A stretch of DNA of 46,666 nt from Hydrogenophaga sp. 2FB. Lineage in GTDB: Bacteria > Pseudomonadota > Gammaproteobacteria > Burkholderiales > Burkholderiaceae_C. The stretch is taken from assembly GCF_005503365.1 (NCBI RefSeq), contig NZ_SCML01000052.1, forward strand, positions 1 through 46,666. Direction: 5' to 3'. Below, piece after piece: positions 16,377 to 24,225 of this stretch; positions within the stretch are counted from its first letter, which is position 1; the number at the start of each line of letters is the position of its first letter. Below the pieces are notes generated by a model. It searched no databases and was not told the DNA's origin. It was given only the letters and a program-made list of their open reading frames with translations. Position numbers and translations under genes: made by a program.

Positions 16377-19300
16377 GTTCGCGCGCCGATGTCTCCAAAC
16401 CATGGGCGACCGAGATCCCGCACAACTGAAGCGGCATTTGTAGATGCACGCTAGTCTCCTGCCGCACCTCCGTATCGAACTGCTCGCGCTGGGAGCGCAC
16501 GAACGTCGCAACGGCCTCATCTGACATCTTCGTCAGCAGCCCCGTGGCGTATTGCTCGCGGAACGACGTCGCGTCGAACCACTTGAACGACCCTGCAGCA
16601 GCGAGCGTCGCCTCCGTCAGATCTGCCTCGACGGCATGGCCCAATAGGATGCTGCCGAGACGGACGTCGCAGGCCACCTGATGCAGCGCAGCCCGAAAAT
16701 CCTCTGCCGCAGATTGCCAGTCGTAGCTCTGTCGGAAATGCCTGAACTCCACTGGGTCTAATAGCTCAAAGACCTCGTGGAAGTCTACGAACTCACCCCG
16801 CCACCATTGATGCGCCACCTGGGCAGCGACGCCCGAGAGCGCGTTCATGAAGTCCGTGATGTTCTCTCGGTCGGCATAGACCGGCGCGCGTGCAAAGCTG
16901 AACTCGGTCTGCCCTTCTGCGGCCATGCACAAGCTCAGATGCACAGCGCTGAAGAACCAATGGTGCACTAGCCTCGCAAGGTCCAACTTGCGCTCGCGGT
17001 AGTCGAGTCCCAGCCAGTCGATCGGGATCAAAGCATTCAAGGTCGTCGCGGCGTGCGCGTGGGCCGTCTCGACGGCTGCTACGAAGGGCGTCGTGGCGAG
17101 TGCTTTGAAGTCGCCGCGTTCGACAATGTTCACATTGACCTGAGCCGCGGCCCGGAGGCAGGCATCGCTGACCACGCGCTTGCGCCAGCCGTCGCCCATC
17201 GAGGCCGCGAGCGACATCAACTCGTCGAGTTGCCCTTCGGCGGCCATCCGCCGGACGCATGGCAACCATCCCTCCGGGTGAGCCTGTGTCACGAGCCGCT
17301 TGAGCCCCTCAGGCGTGGTCCCCACCGCGCCCAGATGCGCAAACGCACTTGCCAGGAACCTGAAGACATCCAAGCCGTTGCTTGTGGCGTACTCTCTTGA
17401 GAACCGACTCGCGCCCCGAAATCGCCGAAGCGTCTCTTCGCCGCATGCTTCAGCCACGACATGGTCGCCGCGCGCTCGCAGCGCGAGGCCCAGCGCCGCC
17501 ACGAGCTTGATATCCGTCTCGTGCCGGGAAGCAACGGCCTCGCGGATCACCCCATCGTCCGCCGCCAGCGTCCACGTGTAAGAGGCCAGCCGGGCCATGT
17601 CCTCGTCCGGCATCTGAAATTGGCTGCCCTCAACCATGCGGGCCTTCAGGTGCTGGAGGCGATAGGCCTGCGCGAATTCGGCCCGGTCCAGCGCCGCAGC
17701 CACGGCGTCTGTGATCAGCGTGTCGAACAGCGTTTGGGGATATCCCTCTTCCAAGCGCAGCAGGACCCAGTCCCGGGTCAGACCCGCGATCAGGTGGCTT
17801 GGATCGCCAAGCTGTGCCCGGACTGTCCAGAGCCAGTTCACCCGTAGAGCGTTGGGCGCCAACGTCTCTAGCCAGCGCGCGACCTCTGGCCTCAGCGCGG
17901 CGATGCGATCGGCGTAGCCATCGGTCGAGCGCACATACACGGCCAGGCTCTCATGGAAAACTTTCAGCCCGGCGGCCGACGAATGAAGCAAATGTTCGAC
18001 CTTCTCGATCTCGGACACCGCCAGTTTCATCGCGGTCGCGATCTCATAGAACGCAGTCCGCGGCCAGAAGAACGGGAAAGCGCATACCAGTCGCAGCGCA
18101 TCCTTCAAGCTAGCCGAAAGACGCTCCCACAGCGACCCGTAATAGAACTTTGCGTCTTGGCTCAGATCACCGGTGAGTTGCTCGACGTCCCAGCGTGTGA
18201 CCTTGCCACCGGCAAGCACCAGAGCGGAGGTCGCATAGATCACATGCAGCGGGTGACCGTTGGTCCTTGCGCGTAGCGCGGCTGCGGCACTCTGCAACTC
18301 TTGCTCAGCGAAAGCCTGGCGCGCAGCAAAAACCTTTGGCGCTTCGACGTCCTCCGGCTCTGCATGAACATCCGGCTCATCGGGCTCAAGGCCTGTGCTC
18401 AGCCGACCGGTCTGCACCGCTCGATGCAAGTACGAAAGGACGGCGTCGCCGGACATGGCGGGAAGCGTCTTCCAACTCGCCTTCGGCGCCGCAATCAACA
18501 GGTCTGCCGGCAGTTGGGCGTCGTCCACCGGCTGCGTGCCCACGAGCAGCACCATATTCTCAGGACATGGTATCAACTGCGCAAACAGGTCCTCCAGCGG
18601 CTGTTTGTCCTCGGCGTTGACTCGCCAGACGTGGTCGAGGCCGTCCAAAATCAGCACGAAGAGCTTGTCGAGCGACTTGTAGTGCGCCGCAGTGGCTTCC
18701 AGCAGCGCGCGCAGGCCACCGTGCGGACGAGGGACGCCGGGATGAAATCGCTCGATCTGCGATCGGATCGACTCCTCGACGACGTAGCCGTGCACCCGAT
18801 CCCGGCCGCGCTCCGTCGTGGATAGGAAGTAGTGGTGGCGGACCGTCGGAATGTCTTTGTCGGCGAGTGTGTCGCACAGCGCGCTGAGGTAGGTGCTCTT
18901 GCCGCGACCAGGCGGACCGGTCAGAACGATCGCCTTGCCTGCTGAACGCAACGCGTCCTCGACGAAAGCGTCGTGGAAGTCAGCATCGGGCACCTCATAG
19001 CCATTGGGGACCGCAAAGTCTTCCGGTAGCGGTGCCGGCGGCGTCGCCTGGAGGATCGCGCGAAGGTCAGGCAACGTGATCCAACCGGACGGCGGCGGAG
19101 AGTTCTTCTGCGTCGCCCAGTTCAGGGCGACATTCTTTAGGACGGCGATGCCCTCCGGCGTCCCATGCGCGCGCAGCCGAGCGTTGACTTCGTGCTCGAT
19201 GGTCTCGAAGCCCTTGTCGCTGTGCGCAATCTGCAGTCGGCCGAGAAACTCCTCACAGTTCTTCTCGCCGCCGAGTTCGACGACGAGCGCCGCGCGCCTC

Positions 19301-19740
19301 GGGTCAGGAACCTTGGCGAAATCAATCTTGTCCCCAGCCAGGTAGGCTTCGATCTCGGCATCTGGCCGCCGGTTGGTCAGCAGAGAGAGCTGGCCGATGC
19401 GTTCCGGGTCCAGCGCCCTGTACGCGTCAAACCACTTCTTCAGCATCGACCGGGACCGCTCCGTTTTGCCGGACTTCTCAAGCAGCCAATCCAAGGACAG
19501 CGGGTGCGCATCTGGGTTTGGCGTGAACTTGACCTGCTTGAGGTCTTGCAGTCCGTCCGTGCGCTCGACCACGATGTCGTCCAGGCCCATCGGTGCATCC
19601 GCCTCAACGTCACACTCGAACTTGACCTTCGAAAAGCGACTCGGCGCATCCAGCCAGTCGCACAACACCAGCAGCCCTTGCCGGTTCTGATAGATGTAGC
19701 CAGCGGCGGTGATTGCCGTGTTCTTGATGTTCTCAGTCAT
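16117..19740 (-). CDS. Candidate anti-phage STAND NTPase with DUF4297/Cap4-like N-terminal nuclease region
   Basis: A 1207-aa protein from ATG 19740 (MTENIKNTAITAAGYIYQNR), with GAAGGGA upstream; a 56-codon extension in frame looks non-coding. Residues 5-75 carry AGYIYQNRQGLLVLCDWL, FECDVEADAP, LDDIVVER and LKQVKF. This is the Tyr-Gln start and the D...QVK pattern of the DUF4297/Cap4 PD-(D/E)xK-like nuclease family, with candidate residues Asp54/55, Gln69 and Lys71. An NTPase follows, with Walker A GPPGRGKS at 275-282 and Walker B LFVLILDGLDHV at 360-371, then about 700 helical, TPR-like residues. Nuclease-STAND-repeat order matches Avs-type sensors that recognise phage proteins and degrade DNA. 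Anti-phage function is inferred. The last 85 or so residues look out of frame. Confidence 0.75.
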   Translation of the reverse strand: MTENIKNTAITAAGYIYQNRQGLLVLCDWLDAPSRFSKVKFECDVEADAPMGLDDIVVERTDGLQDLKQVKFTPNPDAHPLSLDWLLEKSGKTERSRSMLKKWFDAYRALDPERIGQLSLLTNRRPDAEIEAYLAGDKIDFAKVPDPRRAALVVELGGEKNCEEFLGRLQIAHSDKGFETIEHEVNARLRAHGTPEGIAVLKNVALNWATQKNSPPPSGWITLPDLRAILQATPPAPLPEDFAVPNGYEVPDADFHDAFVEDALRSAGKAIVLTGPPGRGKSTYLSALCDTLADKDIPTVRHHYFLSTTERGRDRVHGYVVEESIRSQIERFHPGVPRPHGGLRALLEATAAHYKSLDKLFVLILDGLDHVWRVNAEDKQPLEDLFAQLIPCPENMVLLVGTQPVDDAQLPADLLIAAPKASWKTLPAMSGDAVLSYLHRAVQTGRLSTGLEPDEPDVHAEPEDVEAPKVFAARQAFAEQELQSAAAALRARTNGHPLHVIYATSALVLAGGKVTRWDVEQLTGDLSQDAKFYYGSLWERLSASLKDALRLVCAFPFFWPRTAFYEIATAMKLAVSEIEKVEHLLHSSAAGLKVFHESLAVYVRSTDGYADRIAALRPEVARWLETLAPNALRVNWLWTVRAQLGDPSHLIAGLTRDWVLLRLEEGYPQTLFDTLITDAVAAALDRAEFAQAYRLQHLKARMVEGSQFQMPDEDMARLASYTWTLAADDGVIREAVASRHETDIKLVAALGLALRARGDHVVAEACGEETLRRFRGASRFSREYATSNGLDVFRFLASAFAHLGAVGTTPEGLKRLVTQAHPEGWLPCVRRMAAEGQLDELMSLAASMGDGWRKRVVSDACLRAAAQVNVNIVERGDFKALATTPFVAAVETAHAHAATTLNALIPIDWLGLDYRERKLDLARLVHHWFFSAVHLSLCMAAEGQTEFSFARAPVYADRENITDFMNALSGVAAQVAHQWWRGEFVDFHEVFELLDPVEFRHFRQSYDWQSAAEDFRAALHQVACDVRLGSILLGHAVEADLTEATLAAAGSFKWFDATSFREQYATGLLTKMSDEAVATFVRSQREQFDTEVRQETSVHLQMPLQLCGISVAHGLETSARELCSNRGASSGRRAQGPRGRTNGGGIRSLECELGPGASGATEWGLRCGLGLSRNDLSRVPVRRRTGGSIVLPLASAPASPKQHIRRV

Positions 19741-20172
19741 CGTTCGCGTTCCCTTCTGCCGCGAGAATGGCGTCAGCCCACGCCGAGCCGCGATACGGTT
19801 AACCGCGATCGAAGAACGACCGCTGGCAAGCCCGCTCGCGGCCGAGGACCAATCATGCCTCCAGAGCAGATCAAGACCGTACGCGGCAAACCAGCCCGTC
19901 GGCTTCAAGAAGTCAAGAACAGCAAGGGGTCGAATTCGAAACTCGCACCAAGCAACGGCACAAGCGCAAGGGTCGTTTTCAACAAGCTGTTCTGATCAAA
20001 GTAGGTGGTCGCGGCACACACTGGGCACGGATAAGGCACAGGTCGTTTCCAACAGATCAGTCCTGACTCTTGGTCTACTGGCGCTATGTGCCCCAGTACG
20101 TGGGATTCCGTGGAGGAGGGAAACTTTGTGCCTCGTACGATGTGTGCAGGCACTTGCTCAAAACGCAAGGCT
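19741..20172. other. Border region between the STAND gene and tRNA-Arg
   Basis: No convincing gene. A 46-codon frame at 19856-19996 plus is basic and motif-free. Two imperfect direct repeats, GGTCGTTTTCAACAAG at 19971 and GGTCGTTTCCAACAGATCAG at 20042, lie about 70 bp apart and could be integrase arm sites or leftovers. This is where an element inserted at the 3' end of the tRNA would have its attachment junction. Confidence 0.4.
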
Positions 20173-20248
20173 TGGTGCGGCTGGCGGGGATCGAACCCAC
20201 GACCCTCGGCTTCGGAGGCCGATACTCTATCCACTGAGCTACAGCCGC
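20173..20248 (-). tRNA. tRNA-Arg (anticodon CCG)
   Basis: Read on the minus strand from 20248 this folds as a complete tRNA. The acceptor stem GCGGCTG pairs with CAGCCGC; the D arm is GCTC-AGTGGATA-GAGT; the anticodon arm TCGGC-CTCCGAA-GCCGA has anticodon CCG (codon CGG, Arg); the T arm is GTGGG-TTCGATC-CCCGC; and the 3' CCA is encoded at 20173-20175. It decodes a rare-to-moderate Arg codon. Its 3' end faces the accessory region, as expected when a tRNA is the insertion site of an integrative element. Confidence 0.97.
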
Positions 20249-20303
20249 ATGCTGTAAAAAGACCAATACTCGTTTCGCTGCTGCAGGCCGCCATGACGAC
20301 AGC

Positions 20304-20342
20304 CTTCGGAGGCCGATACTCTATCCACTGAGCTACAGCCGC
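20304..20342 (-). repeat. Copy of the tRNA-Arg 5' half (39 nt)
   Basis: Identical to the first 39 nt of the intact tRNA-Arg, from the acceptor strand through the anticodon loop to CTCCGAAG, placed 94 bp upstream in the same orientation. The 3' half is absent; after the anticodon loop it reads GGCTGTCGTCATGG. It cannot form a tRNA by itself. The matching sequence continues a few bases past the 5' end (AGCATG). Confidence 0.9.
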
Positions 20343-20397
20343 ATGCTGCTTGGAGACCAATAGTCTACCTGTCGCGTTTTGCTCCGATGACGACAGC

Positions 20398-20436
20398 CTT
20401 CGGAGGCCAATACTCTATCCACTGAGCTACAGCCGC
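20398..20436 (-). repeat. Second copy of the tRNA-Arg 5' half (39 nt)
   Basis: Differs at one position from the intact tRNA (GTATTGGCC instead of GTATCGGCC) and lies exactly 94 bp upstream of the other partial copy. It also ends after the anticodon loop and continues GGCTGTCGTCATCGG, shared with the neighbouring copy. It is the promoter-proximal copy of the series. Confidence 0.88.
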
Positions 20437-20446
20437 AACCGCCGGT

Positions 20447-20452
20447 ATTGTA
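20447..20452 (-). promoter_or_regulatory. Probable -10 box for the tRNA-Arg repeat cluster
   Basis: On the minus strand TACAAT lies about 10 bp before the first tRNA 5'-half copy, inside a CCGGTACAATACCGG inverted repeat. No clear -35 box is seen. If used, the transcript would run through both partial copies before the intact tRNA. Confidence 0.4.
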
Positions 20453-20505
20453 CCGGCCCCACCCCCGCTCTCTGGGCTCCGCCCTGCTGCCAAAGGGCGC
20501 TTGGC

Positions 20506-20511
20506 TATAAT
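20506..20511 (+). promoter_or_regulatory. Probable -10 box of the cytochrome gene
   Basis: A perfect TATAAT (in CTTGGCTATAATCC) lies about 80 bp before the cytochrome start on the plus strand. No good -35 match exists at 17 bp, so the assignment rests on the -10 box and its position. Confidence 0.5.
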
Positions 20512-20590
20512 CCAAGGCTGTTTTGCCTGCCCCACGACAGGCTCGCCCCATTACTTTACTGGCCTTGTTTCGCCACCCCCCGAGGACACC

Positions 20591-21430
20591 ATGAGCGACC
20601 ACGCGCACGAAGACCACACCGGCCCGATCAAGACGCCCACGCAACTGTTGTGGACGTCTTTTTTTGCGTTTGTCGCACCCATCTTCATCATCATCGGGCT
20701 GGTGTACTACGTCATCTCCGCCAACAAGCCGGCTGCCGGTGCGGTGGACGTGGAACAGGCCACGGCGCAACGCATTCAGCGCGTGGGCACGCTGGAGCTT
20801 CGCGACGCCAACCGCCCGCTGCAATCGGGTGAAGCGGTTTACACGGCCCAGTGCGTGGCTTGCCACGGCGCGGGTCTGGCGGGTGCGCCCAAGTTCGGCG
20901 ACGCCGGCGCCTGGGCCGCTCGCATCGCAACCGGCTACGACGCGCTGCTGAATTCGGCCCTCAAGGGTAAGGGCGCGATGGGCGCACAAGGCGGTGGCGC
21001 ATTCCGCGACGCTGAAATCGGCCGTGCCGTCGTGCACATGGCCAATGCCGCAGGCGGCAAGTTCGCTGTGCCGCAACTGCCGGCTCCCGCGGCAGCCGCA
21101 CCCGCCGCTGCACCGGCACCTGCAGCGGTTGCAGCCGCGCCGGCGGCGGCTGCGCCAGCCGCAGCAGCGCCCGCATCCGCCACGGTGGCGGCTGGCGCTG
21201 GCGAGGCTCTCTACAAACAAGCCTGCTCGGTGTGCCACGTGGCCGGTGTGGCCGGTGCACCGAAGTTCGGTGACAAGGCCGCTTGGGCCCCCCGCGTGGG
21301 CGCGGGCCTCGATGCCCTGACCGCCACCGTGATCAAAGGCAAGGGCGCCATGCCGCCCAAGGGTGGCTCGACGGCCGCCGACGCCGACATCAAGGCTGCC
21401 GTGCAGTACATGCTGGCCGCGGCGAAGTAA
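20591..21430 (+). CDS. Membrane-anchored diheme cytochrome c (cytochrome c5 family)
   Basis: A 279-aa protein from ATG 20591, with GAGGA upstream. Residues 22-42 form one uncleaved membrane helix. Two cytochrome c5-like domains follow, with heme motifs CVACH (88-92) and CSVCH (212-216) and the shared GAPKFGD loop. They are joined by an Ala/Pro linker of about 35 residues (165-200), probably a flexible arm. Met residues in KGKGAM are candidate sixth ligands. The product would face the periplasm and carry electrons, likely to an oxidase or other acceptor. The linker DNA is a GC-rich near-repeat. The gene is monocistronic, ending in a strong terminator at 21451-21478. Confidence 0.93.
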   Translation: MSDHAHEDHTGPIKTPTQLLWTSFFAFVAPIFIIIGLVYYVISANKPAAGAVDVEQATAQRIQRVGTLELRDANRPLQSGEAVYTAQCVACHGAGLAGAPKFGDAGAWAARIATGYDALLNSALKGKGAMGAQGGGAFRDAEIGRAVVHMANAAGGKFAVPQLPAPAAAAPAAAPAPAAVAAAPAAAAPAAAAPASATVAAGAGEALYKQACSVCHVAGVAGAPKFGDKAAWAPRVGAGLDALTATVIKGKGAMPPKGGSTAADADIKAAVQYMLAAAK

Positions 21431-21450
21431 GCACGCCGCTGCTGCAACAA

Positions 21451-21478
21451 AAAAAACCGGTCGCCAGACCGGTTTTTT
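21451..21478. terminator. Bidirectional rho-independent terminator
   Basis: AAAAAACCGGTC, loop GCCA, GACCGGTTTTTT: a perfect 12-bp stem with A and T runs on both sides. It can end the cytochrome transcript (plus) and the convergent three-gene operon whose last gene stops at 21503 (minus). Confidence 0.93.
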
Positions 21479-21502
21479 GTTGGGCGAGCGAATCTGCCTG
21501 CG

Positions 21503-22033
21503 CTAAGACTGCTGTCGCTGCTGCGGGCTCGGCACAAATCCATGGCGCTCGGGCAGCGCAGATGCCATGACGTTGCGCGGTGTCCAGCGGCCCGCTTCCA
21601 CCGCATCGGCCGCCAGGGCCATGTCGGCGCTGTGCACCAGGCCCACGCCCAGGTCGGCGACCAGGTACAAGCGGCCGGTCTCGTCCAGCAGACTCTCCTT
21701 GACGGCCCCGCTCTCCACGCCGCTGTGCGACAGCACGCGCCCATCGGGTTGCAGACGCCAGATCCAGGGCGTGGCCTCGAGCTCCACATACACGCGCTGT
21801 GGCCCGTTCTGGAAAAACCACTGCCCCTTCTCGTCGGCGGCGTAATTGCGGTGGATGAAGTCGATCAGCTTCTCGTGTGTGAGCAGCGAGCCCTTGGCGA
21901 CGGCGAATGCGCCTTGGGCCTGGATGCGGTCGTCGCGCATGTACCAGTTGCCGCGCGCGTCCAGCCCCAGCCAGCCGAAGCAGTGCGGCACGTTGGGCCA
22001 TTTGGCCATTGCGGCCTTGACGATGTCGTCCAT
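21503..22033 (-). CDS. Conserved betaproteobacterial protein of unknown function
   Basis: A 176-aa protein from ATG 22033 (MDDIVKAAMAKWPNVPHCFG). It is soluble, with no signal peptide and no membrane helix, and rich in Trp and aromatic residues (WLGLDARGNWYMRDD, QWFFQNGPQRVYVELE). I recognise it as a family often found in Burkholderiales but know of no established function. It starts 11 bp after the end of the hydrolase gene on the same strand, as the third gene of an NTF2-like/hydrolase/unknown operon. The central strands (VYVELEATPWIWRL, GRLYLVADLGVGLVHS) suggest a small beta-rich fold. Confidence 0.8.
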   Translation of the reverse strand: MDDIVKAAMAKWPNVPHCFGWLGLDARGNWYMRDDRIQAQGAFAVAKGSLLTHEKLIDFIHRNYAADEKGQWFFQNGPQRVYVELEATPWIWRLQPDGRVLSHSGVESGAVKESLLDETGRLYLVADLGVGLVHSADMALAADAVEAGRWTPRNVMASALPERHGFVPSPQQRQQS

Positions 22034-22044
22034 GGCGTTCTTCC

Positions 22045-23043
22045 TCAAAGCTGTGCAAGCAACCAGTTTCCCACGGCTTCGGGCATGGCGCGCACATGTC
22101 CCGGCAGGCCGAAGGGGCCGTGCGACACCGGGAAGCCCACATGGCCGCCATGCGCAGGCTGCCACAGCGTCACCGAGGGCCCTGCGTCCTGCAAGGTGGG
22201 CAGCGAGGCGGCGGGCACAAAGGGGTCGTTGCGCGCGTTGAGGGCGAGCGCGGGCACGCGGATGCGGTGCAGCACGGGCTTGGCCGAGGCACGCGTCCAA
22301 TAGTCGACGGTGTCGCGAAACCCGTGCAGCGGCGCGGTAAAGAGGTTGTCGAATTCGTAGAGGTCGCGCGCGGCAAGCAGCGCCTCGCGCTTGAAGAGCC
22401 CGGGGTGCTGCTCCAGCTTCTGCAGGGCTTTGGGCACCATGGTGCCCATGAACATGCGGGTGTAGACCACCCGGTTGAAGCCGCGTCCGATGGCGTAACC
22501 ACCAGCGGCGAGGTCCAGCGGAGAGCTCACCGCCGCGATGGCGCACACCAGTTGGGTCGCGCTCTGCTCCATTTCACCGGCCCATCGCATCAGCGCGTTC
22601 CCGCCCAGCGAGACGCCAACCGCCAACAAAGGCCGGCTGGGGTTCTCGTGGGCGAAGCGGCGCAGGATCCAGTCGATCTCGCTGAAATCGCCGGAGTGGT
22701 AGGCGCGGGGGGCGTGGTTGATTTCACCCGAGCATCCGCGGAAGTGGGGCACGGCATAGGCCAGGCCATGGGCCGCGGCGAAATCGGCGAAGGCCACGGC
22801 GTACTGACTCGCCGAAGAGCCTTCGAGGCCATGGAACAGCACCAGCAACGGCGCTTGCGGCGCGCTGGCGTGCAGGGCTTCGTCCACGTCGATGAAATCG
22901 CCATCCGGCGTGTCCCAGCGGCTGCGCTGCCAGCGCGGCGCCGGCCCGAAATGACGGCGGGCGGCACGGGCGGCCCAGATGGTTTGCGCATTGCCACCGG
23001 GCAACCACCACGGCGCGAGATAGGAGAAGCGATCGCGCGTCAA
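22045..23043 (-). CDS. YheT-like alpha/beta hydrolase
   Basis: A 332-aa hydrolase of the YheT (COG0429) type. Visible features are the oxyanion-side motif FHGLEGSS at 70-77, FRGCSGE, the nucleophile elbow GVSLGGN with Ser145, Asp in NARNDPFVP and the catalytic His in HGGHVGF. The family cleaves esters, but its natural substrate is unclear. The start is TTG at 23043, overlapping the stop of the upstream NTF2-like gene (TTGA), which suggests coupled translation. It lies in an operon with that gene and the unknown gene at 21503-22033. Confidence 0.92.
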   Translation of the reverse strand: MTRDRFSYLAPWWLPGGNAQTIWAARAARRHFGPAPRWQRSRWDTPDGDFIDVDEALHASAPQAPLLVLFHGLEGSSASQYAVAFADFAAAHGLAYAVPHFRGCSGEINHAPRAYHSGDFSEIDWILRRFAHENPSRPLLAVGVSLGGNALMRWAGEMEQSATQLVCAIAAVSSPLDLAAGGYAIGRGFNRVVYTRMFMGTMVPKALQKLEQHPGLFKREALLAARDLYEFDNLFTAPLHGFRDTVDYWTRASAKPVLHRIRVPALALNARNDPFVPAASLPTLQDAGPSVTLWQPAHGGHVGFPVSHGPFGLPGHVRAMPEAVGNWLLAQL

Positions 23044-23477
23044 TGCAGCACCGGCTTGGTTGTGAGGACTTCAGGCGGTTCGACCCGCGAACCCGGGCTG
23101 GCGTGATGCGCCACCAACCGCCAGCCTTGCGCGGTTTTCACGAACACATTGGTCGCCACGACCCAGGCGTGCTGCAGGCCGTCATCGGTCATGATGGCCA
23201 CGCGCTCGACCACGCTGTGCACGCTACAGCCGCCCGCATCAAGGCGGTGCACCTTCTCGGCGTGGGCCTGCACGCTGCCGTTGGCAAACATGGCTTCGAA
23301 GGCGGCGCGAATGGCGGCAGGCCCCAACAACCGGGGGCCACCGGGGTGCACGCACACGATGTCATCCTCGTCGGCCCAACACGCCATGAGGCGCTCGATG
23401 TCGGCGTGCTGCAAGGCATCGTAGAAAGCGGCCTCCGTGTCGTCCGGTGAGCCGGGGGGAAGTTTGGGTTTGGACAT
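23040..23477 (-). CDS. NTF2-like (SnoaL/DUF4440-type) protein
   Basis: A 145-aa protein from ATG 23477 (MSKPKLPPGSPDDTEAAFYD). It has the NTF2-like pattern: an N-terminal helix pair with ALQHADIERLMACWADEDDI, then VCVHPGGPRLLGPAAIRAAF and strands ending VFVKTAQGWRLVAHHASP. Members bind small molecules or act as simple enzymes, and no catalytic set can be named here. It is the first gene of a three-gene minus-strand operon and its stop overlaps the hydrolase start. The divergent lemA gene begins 134 bp away, so the promoters of both probably lie in 23478-23610. Confidence 0.88.
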   Translation of the reverse strand: MSKPKLPPGSPDDTEAAFYDALQHADIERLMACWADEDDIVCVHPGGPRLLGPAAIRAAFEAMFANGSVQAHAEKVHRLDAGGCSVHSVVERVAIMTDDGLQHAWVVATNVFVKTAQGWRLVAHHASPGSRVEPPEVLTTKPVLH

Positions 23478-23610
23478 GCGGCGTATTTTGCCGTCTGCAC
23501 CAAGGGCTGGAAGTACCGGCATGGCATGACCGCGCGGTATAGTCCCGCAGACCGTGGTCGCCATGCCGACGTCCGGCTTGAGGCCCACGCAATCCTCGGA
23601 GGTTGGTTTC

Positions 23611-24225
23611 ATGCACGCACCCGCTCGACGTCGCCTGTTCACCTGGATCGCCACGCTGCTGCTCGCGGCCAGCCTCACCGGCTGCGGCTACAACGATTTC
23701 CAACGCCTGGACGAGCAGAGCCGCTCGGCCTGGTCGGAGGTGCTCAACCAGTACCAACGCCGTGCCGACCTCATCCCCAACATCGTCGCCACGGTGAAGG
23801 GTGAGGCCAATTTCGAACAGGAAACACTCACCCGCGTGATCGAAGCGCGCTCCAAGGCCACGTCCATCCAGGTGACGCCCGAGACCTTGAACAACCCGGC
23901 GGCGATGCAGCAGTTCCAGGCTGCGCAGGGTGAGCTCAGCAGCGCGCTCAGCCGCCTGATGGTGGTGGTGGAGCAGTACCCCAACCTGAAGGCCAACCAG
24001 GGCTTCAGCGATTTGCGCGTGCAGCTTGAGGGCACCGAAAACCGCATCACCGTGGCGCGCAACCGCTACATCCAGACCGTGCAGGAGTACAACGTGCTCG
24101 CGCGCAGCTTCCCGACCAACCTCACCGCCATGGTGTTCGGCTACGCGGCCAAGGCCAACTTCCAGGTCGCCAACGAGGCGGAGATCTCGACACCGCCGAA
24201 GGTGGACTTCGACAAGAAGCCATGA
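23611..24225 (+). CDS. lemA: LemA family lipoprotein
   Basis: A 204-aa protein from ATG 23611, with GGAGG upstream. It opens with a lipoprotein signal (LFTWIATLLLAASLTGC, lipid Cys25), then the LemA core: DEQSRSAWSEVLNQYQRRAD, LIPNIVATVKGEANFEQETL and YPNLKANQGFSDLRVQLEGT, finishing with VARNRYIQTVQEYN and FPTNLTAMVFGYAAK. LemA proteins are elongated helical bundles at the membrane with no agreed function, usually next to TPM-domain genes, as here. The stop overlaps the next start (ATGA), so the three genes form an operon. Confidence 0.95.
   Translation: MHAPARRRLFTWIATLLLAASLTGCGYNDFQRLDEQSRSAWSEVLNQYQRRADLIPNIVATVKGEANFEQETLTRVIEARSKATSIQVTPETLNNPAAMQQFQAAQGELSSALSRLMVVVEQYPNLKANQGFSDLRVQLEGTENRITVARNRYIQTVQEYNVLARSFPTNLTAMVFGYAAKANFQVANEAEISTPPKVDFDKKP

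Noticed and set aside
19927..19955. A tRNA 3'-end-like string (TTCGAAACTCGCACCAAGC) on the plus strand near the tRNA-Arg gene
   Set aside because: Only about 10 bases match the real tRNA 3' end, the orientation is opposite and no acceptor or T stem pairs; probably chance.
21061..21195. GC-rich near-repeat in the cytochrome gene as a regulatory or mobile repeat
   Set aside because: It is explained by the Ala/Pro linker codons between the two heme domains.
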